Assembly (NCBI GenBank): GCA_964595455.1
Contig: CAZQQL010000139.1
Location: 1-6,119 of the forward strand
Direction: 5' to 3'
Source: DAOUEG01 sp964595455
GTDB lineage: Bacteria > Chloroflexota > Dehalococcoidia > Dehalococcoidales > RBG-16-60-22
Length of the DNA stretch: 6,119 bases
Part shown: one piece after another, positions 1 to 5,090 of the stretch
Layout: each line of letters opens with the position of its first letter
Position numbering within the stretch: the first letter of the stretch is position 1
The notes under the pieces: generated by a model
The model's database searches: none
Told to the model about the DNA's origin: nothing
What the model saw: the letters and a program-made list of their open reading frames with translations, nothing else
Position numbers and translations under genes: made by a program

Positions 1-11
1 CGGAGGATGAA

Positions 12-1220
12 ATGGCAAAGCAGAAATTTGAGAGGACTAAGCCGCACGTTAACGTCGGCACCATCGGCCACGTTGACCACGGTAAGACCACGCTGACAGC
101 GGCGATTACGCTGGTTCTTTCCAAGGCCGGGATGAGTAACACCTCGTACCGCGCATTCGATAGCATCGATAATGCGCCGGAAGAACGCGCGCGTGGCGTC
201 ACCATTGCCATTGCTCATATCGAATACGAAACGAAGACGCGGCACTATGCCCATATCGACTGCCCCGGACACGCCGACTTCATCAAGAACATGATCACCG
301 GCGCCGCCCAGATGGATGGCGCAATCCTCGTTGTCAGCGCTCCAGACGGCCCGATGCCGCAGACCCGCGAGCACATCCTCCTGGCCCACCAGGTGCAGGT
401 GCCTTACATGGTCGTCGCCCTGAACAAGGTCGACATGATGGATGACGAAGAACTGCTCGAGCTTGTCGAAGTCGAACTTCGCGAACTGCTCAGCAAGTAT
501 GAATATCCCGGCGATGAGATTCCCATCGTCCGTGTCAGCGCTCTGAAGGCGCTCGAATGCGGCTGCGGCAGCGCTGACTGCCAGTGGTGCGGACCCATCC
601 TTAAGCTGATGGAAGCCGTTGACAGCTACATTCCCACCCCGCAGCGCCCCGTCGATCAGCCGTTCCTGATGCACGTTGAAGATGTATTCAGCATCAAGGG
701 CCGCGGCACCGTACCCACCGGCAGAGTCGAGCGCGGCGTCTGCAAGGTCGGCGATGAAGTTGAAATCGTCGGCCTTCATCACCAGCCTCGCAAGGTGGTC
801 ATCACCGGTCTGGAAATGTTCCACAAGTCGCTCGACCAGGCTGAAGCCGGCGACGCCGTCGGCGCACTGCTCCGCGGTGTTGAACGCGGTGACATTGAGC
901 GCGGTATGGTCCTAGCGGCCCCCGGCACGATAAAACCGCACACCTATGCCGAAGGCCAGGTCTACGTACTGACCAAGGACGAAGGCGGCCGCCACACGCC
1001 GTTCTTCAACGGCTACAAGCCGCAGTTCTACATCCGGACCACGGATGTCACCGGGACCATTGAACTGCCCGAGGGCGTGGAAATGGTCATGCCGGGCGAT
1101 AATATCAACATGAAGATCAAGCTGATCTACCCGGTCGCTCTTGAAGAGGGCCTCCGCTTCGCCATCCGCGAAGGCGGCAGGACCGTCGGCGCCGGCACGT
1201 TCACCAAGATCCTCGAGTAA
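12..1220 (+). CDS. tuf: Elongation factor Tu (EF-Tu)
   Basis: EF-Tu is the GTPase that delivers aminoacyl-tRNA to the ribosomal A site. The 402-residue product is complete, slightly longer than the roughly 394 residues of E. coli EF-Tu. All G motifs are visible: P-loop GHVDHGKT (residues 19-26), switch I threonine T64, DCPGH (83-87, with the catalytic-type histidine H87), NKVD (138-141) and SALK (176-179). Domains 2 and 3 follow, with GRGTVPTGRVERG (230-242), the KDEGGRHTPFF block (322-332) and the C-terminal REGGRTVGAG (386-395). The ATG at 12 is preceded by GGAGG at 2-6 with 5 nt spacing. Two oddities: switch I reads TIAIAH where E. coli has TINTSH, and a short insertion after SALKALE carries four cysteines (C183, C185, C190, C193). 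rpmG follows after 128 nt. The upstream neighbour lies outside the window. Identification is secure. Confidence 0.99.
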   Translation: MAKQKFERTKPHVNVGTIGHVDHGKTTLTAAITLVLSKAGMSNTSYRAFDSIDNAPEERARGVTIAIAHIEYETKTRHYAHIDCPGHADFIKNMITGAAQMDGAILVVSAPDGPMPQTREHILLAHQVQVPYMVVALNKVDMMDDEELLELVEVELRELLSKYEYPGDEIPIVRVSALKALECGCGSADCQWCGPILKLMEAVDSYIPTPQRPVDQPFLMHVEDVFSIKGRGTVPTGRVERGVCKVGDEVEIVGLHHQPRKVVITGLEMFHKSLDQAEAGDAVGALLRGVERGDIERGMVLAAPGTIKPHTYAEGQVYVLTKDEGGRHTPFFNGYKPQFYIRTTDVTGTIELPEGVEMVMPGDNINMKIKLIYPVALEEGLRFAIREGGRTVGAGTFTKILE

Positions 1221-1227
1221 CCAAAAA

Positions 1228-1243
1228 GCCCGGTCCGCCGGGC
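1228..1243 (+). other. Short GC hairpin just after tuf
   Basis: GCCCGG (1228-1233) and CCGGGC (1238-1243) form a perfect 6-bp stem with loop TCCG, 7 nt after the tuf stop codon. No T-run follows on the + strand. An A-run (1223-1227) precedes it, so the U-tract geometry of an intrinsic terminator exists only on the - strand, where no gene ends. It may stabilise the tuf mRNA 3' end or mark a processing site. It is not a convincing + strand terminator. Confidence 0.4.
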
Positions 1244-1260
1244 CATAAAAAGAAAGAATA

Positions 1261-1316
1261 CGGAAAGGGAAGCAGACCGGACCGCACTAAGGCGGGAAGG
1301 AACGGCTTCCCTTCCG
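1261..1316 (+). other. Long hairpin in the tuf-rpmG spacer
   Basis: The arms at 1261-1273 and 1305-1316 pair over 12 bp with one bulged A (1266): CGGAA with TTCCG, and GGGAAGC with GCTTCCC. Inside the 31-nt apical region a smaller stem can form (CCGC 1282-1285 with GCGG 1292-1295). A competing pairing is also visible: CGGTCCG (1231-1237, inside the preceding hairpin) is fully complementary to CGGACCG (1278-1284). No U-tract follows, so this looks more like a structured leader or processing element ahead of rpmG than a terminator. Its function is unknown. Confidence 0.45.
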
Positions 1317-1348
1317 GGCTGAATACATCAGCAGGAAAATAGAGCAAA

Positions 1349-1516
1349 ATGGCAAAGAAAGCAGAAGCTCGGGGTGTGATATACCTTGCCTGTACGGAAT
1401 GCAAGGAGCGCACCTACACAACCACGAAGAACCGCAAGAATGATTCCCAGCGCCTGGAACTCAACAAATATTGCCCCCGCTGCCGCCAGCACCGCATTCA
1501 CCGGGAGGCCAAGTAA
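1349..1516 (+). CDS. rpmG: 50S ribosomal protein L33 (zinc-ribbon form)
   Basis: L33 is a small protein of the large ribosomal subunit, located near the E site. The product is 55 residues and begins MAKKAEARGVIYLACTEC. Two cysteine pairs, C15-x2-C18 and C42-x2-C45, form the zinc ribbon of the C+ version of L33. The central TTKNRKNDSQRLELNKYCP block and the basic C-terminus fit the family, as does the length of about 50-55 residues. The start is ATG at 1349 with a weak purine-rich site upstream (AGGAAA near 1333-1338, or AGAG at 1341-1344). It lies between tuf and secE, a very common position. In many bacteria a tRNA-Trp gene sits nearby, but none is seen here. Identification is firm despite the small size. 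Confidence 0.97.
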   Translation: MAKKAEARGVIYLACTECKERTYTTTKNRKNDSQRLELNKYCPRCRQHRIHREAK

Positions 1517-1546
1517 CCGGGGTTTCCCTGGTTGAAAGAGACCGTC

Positions 1547-1762
1547 ATGACACAGGCAGCAACCAAGAAAAAAGGGTTTCGGCTCTTCTCCTACTTCGGC
1601 GAGATATTTAACGAACTCAAAAAAGTAGTCTGGCTTTCCAAGCGGGAAGTAGTCTATCTTACCGGTCTGGTGCTTCTGGTTACCGTGGTAGCCGCCGCCG
1701 TACTGGGAGCATTGGACTTCGGGTTCTCGGAACTGGTCAGCCGGGTTTTCGTCGGTAACTAG
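1547..1762 (+). CDS. secE: Preprotein translocase subunit SecE
   Basis: SecE is the small essential clamp subunit of the SecYEG export channel in the cytoplasmic membrane. The 71-residue product has a lysine-rich N-terminus, an amphipathic segment (about 14-30, with FNELKKVVW) and a single transmembrane helix (about 37-58). This is the usual short, one-helix bacterial form. The conserved W-P-S-R/K motif reads WLSK here, with Leu replacing the common Pro. I prefer the ATG at 1547 because AAAGAG (1535-1540) sits 6 nt upstream. A TTG at 1532 would add five residues (MKETV) but has no clear ribosome site. The position between rpmG and nusG is classical and supports the call. Confidence 0.95.
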   Translation: MTQAATKKKGFRLFSYFGEIFNELKKVVWLSKREVVYLTGLVLLVTVVAAAVLGALDFGFSELVSRVFVGN

Positions 1763-1766
1763 GAGT

Positions 1767-1815
1767 AACGGTTATGTCCTCCGGTACTAGTGACCTCCGG
1801 CGGGCTATAACCGTT
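1767..1815 (+). other. Long hairpin between secE and nusG
   Basis: AACGGTTAT (1767-1775) and ATAACCGTT (1807-1815) pair perfectly over 9 bp. Pairing continues inward through a bulged T (1806): 1776-1779 with 1802-1805, and CCGG 1781-1784 with CCGG 1797-1800 around one mismatch. The 12-nt loop contains the palindrome ACTAGT. A loose T-rich stretch (TTTACATTTTCTC, 1814-1826) follows. The shape resembles a weak terminator or attenuator, or an RNA-processing site. It ends about 20 nt before the nusG ribosome site. Its role is not known. Confidence 0.5.
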
Positions 1816-1850
1816 TACATTTTCTCATCCAGATCAGGAGTGAGGTAACT

Positions 1851-2384
1851 TTGGCGGAGAACGGTAAAAGATGGTTCGTGATTCATACCTATTCCGGGCA
1901 TGAAGAACGCGTCAAGAAGAACCTGGAGCAGCGTATCAAGTTCATGGACTACGGGAACGAGATCACCCAGGTGGTGATTCCCACGGAAGAAGAGATCGAG
2001 GTACGCAGCGGCCGCCGCCGGACCGTGACCCGGAAGATATTACCCGGCTATGTCCTCGTCGAGATGAACATGAACGAGGAAAGCTGGGGCGTAGTGCGGA
2101 ATACGCCGGGCGTGACCGGCTTTGTGGGGAGCGGTACCACACCCACACCGCTGGATGAAAAAGAAGTAGCGGAGATACTCAACCAGATGTCCGCGGAAGC
2201 CCCGAAGGTCAAGGTGGGCTACCGTAAAGGACAGAGCGTCAGGGTTGTCGACGGGCCTTTTGTGGAGTTTGTCGGCGTCGTGGACGAGATAAACATGGAA
2301 AAAGGGAAAGTCAAGGTGCTTCTCTCCTTGTTCGGTCAGGAAACGCCGGTGGAGCTTGACTTCTTACAGATAGATAAACTTTAG
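1851..2384 (+). CDS. nusG: Transcription termination/antitermination factor NusG
   Basis: NusG binds RNA polymerase, modulates pausing and Rho-dependent termination, and links polymerase to the ribosome through S10. The 177-residue product matches the usual two-domain NusG. The NGN domain (about 6-110) begins RWFVIHTYSGHEERVKKNL and contains RKILPGYVLVEM (61-72) and NTPGVTGFVG (84-93). The C-terminal KOW domain (about 125-175) contains GQSVRVVDGPFVEFVGVVDE. The start is TTG at 1851, chosen because AGGAG (1836-1840) and GAGG (1842-1845) lie just upstream and the protein aligns from its first residues. No in-frame ATG or GTG fits better. It sits between secE and rplK as in most bacteria. The long hairpin upstream could adjust its expression separately from secE. 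Confidence 0.98.
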   Translation: MAENGKRWFVIHTYSGHEERVKKNLEQRIKFMDYGNEITQVVIPTEEEIEVRSGRRRTVTRKILPGYVLVEMNMNEESWGVVRNTPGVTGFVGSGTTPTPLDEKEVAEILNQMSAEAPKVKVGYRKGQSVRVVDGPFVEFVGVVDEINMEKGKVKVLLSLFGQETPVELDFLQIDKL

Positions 2385-2401
2385 GTTTCCGGAGAACTGC
2401 A

Positions 2402-2824
2402 ATGGCAAAAAAAGTAAAAGCAGTCGTGAAGTTGCAGATAGCTGCCGGGCAGGCCAATCCGGCCCCGCCGGTGGGTCCCGCCCTCGGCCAGCACGGTCTC
2501 AACATCATGGGCTTCTGCAAGGAATATAACGAGCGCACGGCATCGATGACCGGCTCGATCGTCCCGGTCGAGATCACCATTTATGACGACCGCTCGTTCA
2601 CGTTCGTCACCAAAACGCCGCCCGCCTCGGACCTCATCAAGAAGGCGCTCGGTGTCGAGAAGGCCGGCGCTCGTCCCGGCCAGGAAGTATTCGCTACCCT
2701 CAGCCGCGCCAAGCTCCATGAGATTGCGGAGATGAAGATCAAGGACTTGAACGCCAACGATATCCAGGCGGCCGAGAAAATCGTCGAAGGTACCGCCCGC
2801 AGCATGGGCGTAAAGGTGGAGTAA
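2402..2824 (+). CDS. rplK: 50S ribosomal protein L11
   Basis: L11 binds the GTPase-associated centre of 23S rRNA and forms the base of the stalk contacted by elongation factors. It is also needed for stringent-response sensing. The 140-residue product is full length. The N-terminal domain (1-70) has the proline-rich GQANPAPPVGPALGQHGLNIM segment split across residues 16-36. The linker KTPPASDLIKKA (71-82) and the rRNA-binding C-terminal domain (83-140) with MKIKDLNANDIQAAEKIVEG (111-130) follow. ATG at 2402 has GGAG (2391-2394) 7 nt upstream. The gene starts 17 nt after nusG and ends 1 nt before rplA, so rplK and rplA are probably translationally coupled. Confidence 0.99.
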   Translation: MAKKVKAVVKLQIAAGQANPAPPVGPALGQHGLNIMGFCKEYNERTASMTGSIVPVEITIYDDRSFTFVTKTPPASDLIKKALGVEKAGARPGQEVFATLSRAKLHEIAEMKIKDLNANDIQAAEKIVEGTARSMGVKVE

Positions 2825-2825
2825 G

Positions 2826-3536
2826 ATGAAACGCGGTAAAAAATACGTGGAAGCATCCCAGAAAGTAGACAAAACCGTCGCTTATACTCCCAAAGACGCC
2901 ATCGACGTTATGAAGAAGGCGGCCCCCGCCAAGTTCGATGAGACCGTTGAGCTCCACCTTCGCATGGGCCTCGACCCCCGCAATGCGCAGCAGCAGGTCA
3001 GGGGCGTCGCCCTTCTCCCGCATGGTCTCGGTAAAAAGGTCCGCGTTCTTGTCTTTGCCCAGGGTGAAGCTGAAAAGATAGCCCAGGAAGCCGGCGCCGA
3101 TTTCGTCGGCGGCGACGACCTCATCAAGAAGATTGAGGAAGGCTGGACGGACTTTGATACCGCCATCGCCATACCGGAGATGATGGGCAAGGTCGGTAAG
3201 CTTGGTAAGATCCTCGGCCGCAAGGGCCTCATGCCGAACCCCAAGGCCGGCACCGTGGCGCAGATGAACGATCTTCCCCGCGTAATCAACGACGCCCGTA
3301 AGGGCCGCGTGGAGTACAAGCTGGACCGTACCGCCATCATCCATGTTCCGCTCGGCAAGGTCAGTTTTGAAGAACAGGCGCTGATGGACAACCTCACCGC
3401 CGTGGTCGAAGCTGTCGTCAAGGCCAAGCCGTCAGGGGCCAAGGGGCAGTATGTGAAGAGCGCCTTTATCACGTCCACGATGGGACCCGGGGTCAAGCTC
3501 GACCTTTCGCAGACCCTGACATTGACAGCAGGCTAG
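2826..3536 (+). CDS. rplA: 50S ribosomal protein L1
   Basis: L1 forms the mobile L1 stalk that helps eject deacylated tRNA from the E site. In several bacteria it also represses its own rplKA mRNA. The 236-residue product has the usual length and hallmarks: MGLDPRNAQQQVRG (47-60), the strongly conserved LGKILGRKGLMPNPKAGTV (126-144), KGRVEYKLD (159-167) and the C-terminal STMGPGVKLDL block (217-227). The ATG at 2826 is 1 nt after the rplK stop, and its GGAG (2818-2821) lies inside the rplK 3' end, which fits coupling. An L1-binding mimic of 23S rRNA was not identified. The stop codon abuts a promoter-like -35 element for rplJ. Confidence 0.99.
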   Translation: MKRGKKYVEASQKVDKTVAYTPKDAIDVMKKAAPAKFDETVELHLRMGLDPRNAQQQVRGVALLPHGLGKKVRVLVFAQGEAEKIAQEAGADFVGGDDLIKKIEEGWTDFDTAIAIPEMMGKVGKLGKILGRKGLMPNPKAGTVAQMNDLPRVINDARKGRVEYKLDRTAIIHVPLGKVSFEEQALMDNLTAVVEAVVKAKPSGAKGQYVKSAFITSTMGPGVKLDLSQTLTLTAG

Positions 3537-3565
3537 TTTACAGCGTGCCGCGGGCATGCTAGAAT
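3537..3565 (+). promoter_or_regulatory. Internal sigma70-type promoter for rplJL
   Basis: TTTACA (3537-3542) is followed by a 17-nt spacer and TAGAAT (3560-3565). TGC (3557-3559) directly before the -10 gives an extended -10 TG. The -35 begins at the base after the rplA stop codon. A start site near 3572 would put the transcript's 5' end just before the L10 leader base stem, which begins at 3579. This position match supports the call. It is a pattern-based prediction. Confidence 0.65.
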
Positions 3566-3571
3566 AGACAT

Positions 3572-3711
3572 AACAATAGAATACAGCGTCCAGAGACAGC
3601 GGGCGTCCTGATAGAATCGGGACTTAATAGCAAAGCCTGCCGAGGATGAAACAGACCGCAAGGTTGTATTCAGCGTCCTCGTGCAGTTCATGCCCGGGGA
3701 CGTTACTTTTT
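3572..3711 (+). ncRNA. Ribosomal protein L10 leader RNA with attenuator
   Basis: L10 leaders are cis-acting mRNA elements bound by the L10-L12 complex to control rplJL. Hallmarks here are AGACAGCGGGC (3594-3604) and CTTAATAGC followed by GCCTGCCGAGG (3635-3645). Paired elements: base stem 3579-3587 with 3663-3671 (9 bp, one G-U); 3599-3604 with 3635-3640 (one G-U); and an apical hairpin 3605-3612 with 3616-3623, loop AGA. The leader then runs directly into a terminator hairpin (3672-3704). In Bacillus subtilis this class acts by transcription attenuation: L10-L12 binding favours termination. The same logic fits here because AGCGTCC in the base stem (3585-3591) duplicates the terminator's 5' arm and could instead pair with 3698-3704. 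The sequence identity is seen directly, and the mechanism is inferred. Confidence 0.85.
3672..3711 (+). terminator. Attenuator terminator in the rplJ leader
   Basis: 3672-3681 pairs with 3695-3704 (10 bp, two G-U). After a mismatch, 3683-3685 pairs with 3691-3693 around a 5-nt loop. AC and then five T residues (3707-3711) follow. It lies 43 nt before rplJ, so it must be bypassed for expression, which is the layout of an attenuator. Its 3' arm could alternatively pair with 3585-3591. Confidence 0.72.
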
Positions 3712-3736
3712 GAGGAGGAGGGGCGGAAGGCTACCC

Positions 3737-3744
3737 GGAGGAGG
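3737..3744 (+). promoter_or_regulatory. rplJ ribosome-binding site
   Basis: GGAGGAGG lies 9 nt before ATG 3754. It fixes the rplJ start and excludes the longer open frame from ATG 3646, which would run through the leader RNA. A second purine-rich, SD-like run (3712-3724) lies just upstream, directly after the terminator T-run. Confidence 0.8.
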
Positions 3745-3753
3745 TTACAGAAT

Positions 3754-4278
3754 ATGCCAACCGAGAAGAAAGAACAGATAGTAGCGGAATTCCAGCAGGT
3801 GATGGAAAAAAGCACCGTCGGGATTCTGACGGACTATCGCGGTCTCACCATGGCGGAGATGACCGACCTGCGCCGCAAGCTGCGCGCCGCCAATATCGAG
3901 TACCGGGTCATCAAGAACTCCCTGGCCCAGATCGCCGCCAAAAATCTGGGGAAAGATGAACTCGTTCCCAGGTTCAACGGCCCGATGGCGGTTGCCTTCG
4001 GTCACGGGGAGATACCGGAAGCGGCCAAGGTACTTACCGAGTACATCAAGGCGTCTAAGTCCATTCTCACCATCAAGGGCGGTTTCTTCGAGAACACCGT
4101 CCTGGATGCCCAGGGTGTGGAAAAGCTCGCCAAGCTGCCCGCGAAAGAAGTGCTCATCGCCCAGGTACTCGGCGGCATACAGGCACCGCTGTACGGCATC
4201 GTCAATGTACTGGCGGGAACGCTGCGCGGCGTGATGAATGTATTGAATGCAAGAATCAAACAACTGGAGGAAGCATAA
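3754..4278 (+). CDS. rplJ: 50S ribosomal protein L10
   Basis: L10 anchors L7/L12 dimers to the 50S stalk and, as the L10-L12 complex, is the usual repressor acting on the leader upstream of its own gene. The 174-residue product begins MPTEKKEQIVAEFQQVMEKS and contains the family motifs DYRGLT (27-32), RVIKNSLAQIA (51-61), FNGPMAVAF (74-82) and LPAKEVLIAQVLGGIQAP (118-135). The C-terminal helix (about 136-174, ending NARIKQLEEA) is where L12 dimers dock. ATG 3754 is chosen from its strong GGAGGAGG site and family alignment. An in-frame extension to 3646 exists but falls in the L10 leader. rplL starts after a 1-nt gap, and its ribosome site is inside the end of rplJ. Confidence 0.99.
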   Translation: MPTEKKEQIVAEFQQVMEKSTVGILTDYRGLTMAEMTDLRRKLRAANIEYRVIKNSLAQIAAKNLGKDELVPRFNGPMAVAFGHGEIPEAAKVLTEYIKASKSILTIKGGFFENTVLDAQGVEKLAKLPAKEVLIAQVLGGIQAPLYGIVNVLAGTLRGVMNVLNARIKQLEEA

Positions 4279-4279
4279 C

Positions 4280-4666
4280 ATGGCTGACAACGCCAAACTC
4301 GATGGAATCATTGAAAGCATAAAGGGCCTTTCCGTGATGGAACTGGCCGACCTTGTAAAGGCGCTTGAAGAGGTCTTCGGCGTCAGCGCGGCAGCCCCGG
4401 TCGCCATCGCGGCTGGTCCGGCGGCAGGCCCGGCGGCTGAAGAAGTTGAAGAGAAGACGGAATTCACCGTCGTGCTCAAAGAAATCGGCGCGAACAAGAT
4501 CAACGTCATCAAGGCCGTCCGCGAACTTACCGCCCTCGGTCTGAAAGAGTCCAAGGACCTGGTGGAAGCCGCTCCCAGCAACGTTAAAGAGAACGTGAGC
4601 AAGGACGAAGCTGCCGCCGCCAAGGCCAAACTCGAAGCTGCCGGCGCGACCGTCGAAGTTAAATAA
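4280..4666 (+). CDS. rplL: 50S ribosomal protein L7/L12
   Basis: L7/L12 is the multicopy acidic stalk protein that recruits translational GTPases such as EF-Tu and EF-G. The 128-residue product has the three standard parts. The N-terminal dimerisation domain (about 1-36) includes IKGLSVMELADLVKALEE. The flexible Ala/Pro/Gly hinge (about 37-55) includes AAAPVAIAAGPAAGPAA. The C-terminal factor-binding domain (about 59-128) includes NKINVIKAVRELTALGLKE (72-90). ATG 4280 follows the rplJ stop after 1 nt, with GGAGG (4266-4270) 9 nt upstream. L7/L12 is made in excess over L10, so translation from this site is expected to be efficient. No rpoB follows. The transcript instead enters a structured 3' region. 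Confidence 0.99.
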   Translation: MADNAKLDGIIESIKGLSVMELADLVKALEEVFGVSAAAPVAIAAGPAAGPAAEEVEEKTEFTVVLKEIGANKINVIKAVRELTALGLKESKDLVEAAPSNVKENVSKDEAAAAKAKLEAAGATVEVK

Positions 4667-4674
4667 GAAACTCT

Positions 4675-4771
4675 GAGATAACGTCGTTGCGGGCGGACCG
4701 GTGAAGCCGGAGCGCCCTGGTAATATCTCGTTGCCGGTCTGGTAAACGGACCGGCAGGGACGTGACCCGTC
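4675..4771 (+). other. Multi-hairpin 3' region after rplL
   Basis: Several helices crowd this segment. GAGATA (4675-4680) with TATCTC (4724-4729) encloses an imperfect hairpin (GGGCG 4691-4695 with CGCCC 4713-4717, and CCGG 4698-4701 with CCGG 4707-4710). TGCCGGTC (4732-4739) pairs perfectly with GACCGGCA (4749-4756). A short GACG/CGTC hairpin occupies 4759-4771. CGGACCGG occurs twice (4694-4701 and 4747-4754), and both copies can pair with CCGGTC (4734-4739), so alternative folds exist. It may serve mRNA stability or processing. No known RNA family was recognised. Confidence 0.4.
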
Positions 4772-4774
4772 AAG

Positions 4775-4812
4775 AACGGCGGGTAGCCTCAGGCTACCCG
4801 CCGTTTGGTGTT
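4775..4812 (+). terminator. Intrinsic terminator of the ribosomal operon
   Basis: A perfect 14-bp stem, AACGGCGGGTAGCC (4775-4788) with GGCTACCCGCCGTT (4792-4805), closes a TCA loop. The T-tract is short and broken (TTT GG TG TT), but the stem is very stable. It lies 109 nt after rplL and closes the tuf-rplL cluster. It could also work weakly on the other strand. Confidence 0.82.
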
Positions 4813-5032
4813 GATTACAGCAAGAAGACTCCAAATACGAGCGGGATGCTATCTTTTAGAGACCGGTACTTAAAACCCCCCGTATGCCCCTCAAACGGGT
4901 GGCGATAGACTGGTTTGGCGCTGAATTGATTCGGGTTAGTTGGACAACCGCTGGCAGGGACGCTCGCATTAACCGGTTGAAGTAGCACGATACTTTCGTT
5001 GCAGCGCCTGAAAGAGCTTGAATCACTCGTGT
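4807..5032. other. Intergenic stretch without a recognised gene
   Basis: No convincing coding region, tRNA or repeat array is visible between the terminator and the next promoter. Open frames on the - strand here lack family features and cross into the neighbouring gene. A weak 5-bp hairpin (CCCGT 4879-4883 with ACGGG 4895-4899) and a 10-nt echo of GGCAGGGACG (4753-4762 and 4953-4962) are the only patterns noted, and both may be chance. Confidence 0.5.
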
Positions 5033-5061
5033 TTGAAAAATCCTTACGGATAGCCTATAGT
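5033..5061 (+). promoter_or_regulatory. Sigma70-type promoter of the membrane-protein/creatininase unit
   Basis: TTGAAA (5033-5038) and TATAGT (5056-5061) are separated by exactly 17 nt, close to consensus at both boxes. The expected start is near 5068, giving a leader of about 17-23 nt before the next gene. No operator-like repeat was recognised next to it. It was predicted by eye from sequence. Confidence 0.72.
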
Positions 5062-5090
5062 GTGATAAATTAGGCGGCAGGCTGGTGGCG

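Noticed and set aside
1228..1243. Hairpin after tuf as a + strand Rho-independent terminator
   Set aside because: No T-run follows on the + strand. The A-run precedes the stem, giving terminator polarity only on the other strand, where no gene ends.
1532..1546. TTG 1532 as the secE start
   Set aside because: No clear ribosome site precedes it, while ATG 1547 has AAAGAG at good spacing.
1517..1546. Possible tRNA-Trp between rpmG and secE
   Set aside because: The gap is only 30 nt, too short for a tRNA. No tRNA-like T-loop was seen in the longer tuf-rpmG or secE-nusG gaps either.
1806..1819. TATAAC (1806-1811) or TTTACA (1814-1819) as promoter boxes for nusG
   Set aside because: No partner box at 16-18 nt in either case, and the sequence is accounted for by the hairpin 3' arm.
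3522..3565. TTGACA at 3522-3527 as the -35 box for the rplJ promoter
   Set aside because: It lies 32 nt from the -10 TAGAAT and has no suitable -10 at 16-18 nt. TTTACA at 3537-3542 has the correct 17-nt spacing.
3646..3753. N-terminal extension of rplJ from ATG 3646
   Set aside because: The extension is in the L10 leader and terminator, does not resemble L10, and the strong ribosome site precedes ATG 3754.
3745..4773. Long - strand open frame (342 codons) opposite rplJ and rplL
   Set aside because: It is a shadow of two certain ribosomal protein genes, produced by GC-rich codon use, and shows no family features.
4753..4962. GGCAGGGACG repeated at 4753-4762 and 4953-4962
   Set aside because: Only two 10-nt copies 200 nt apart, with no flanking similarity or structure. 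Probably chance.
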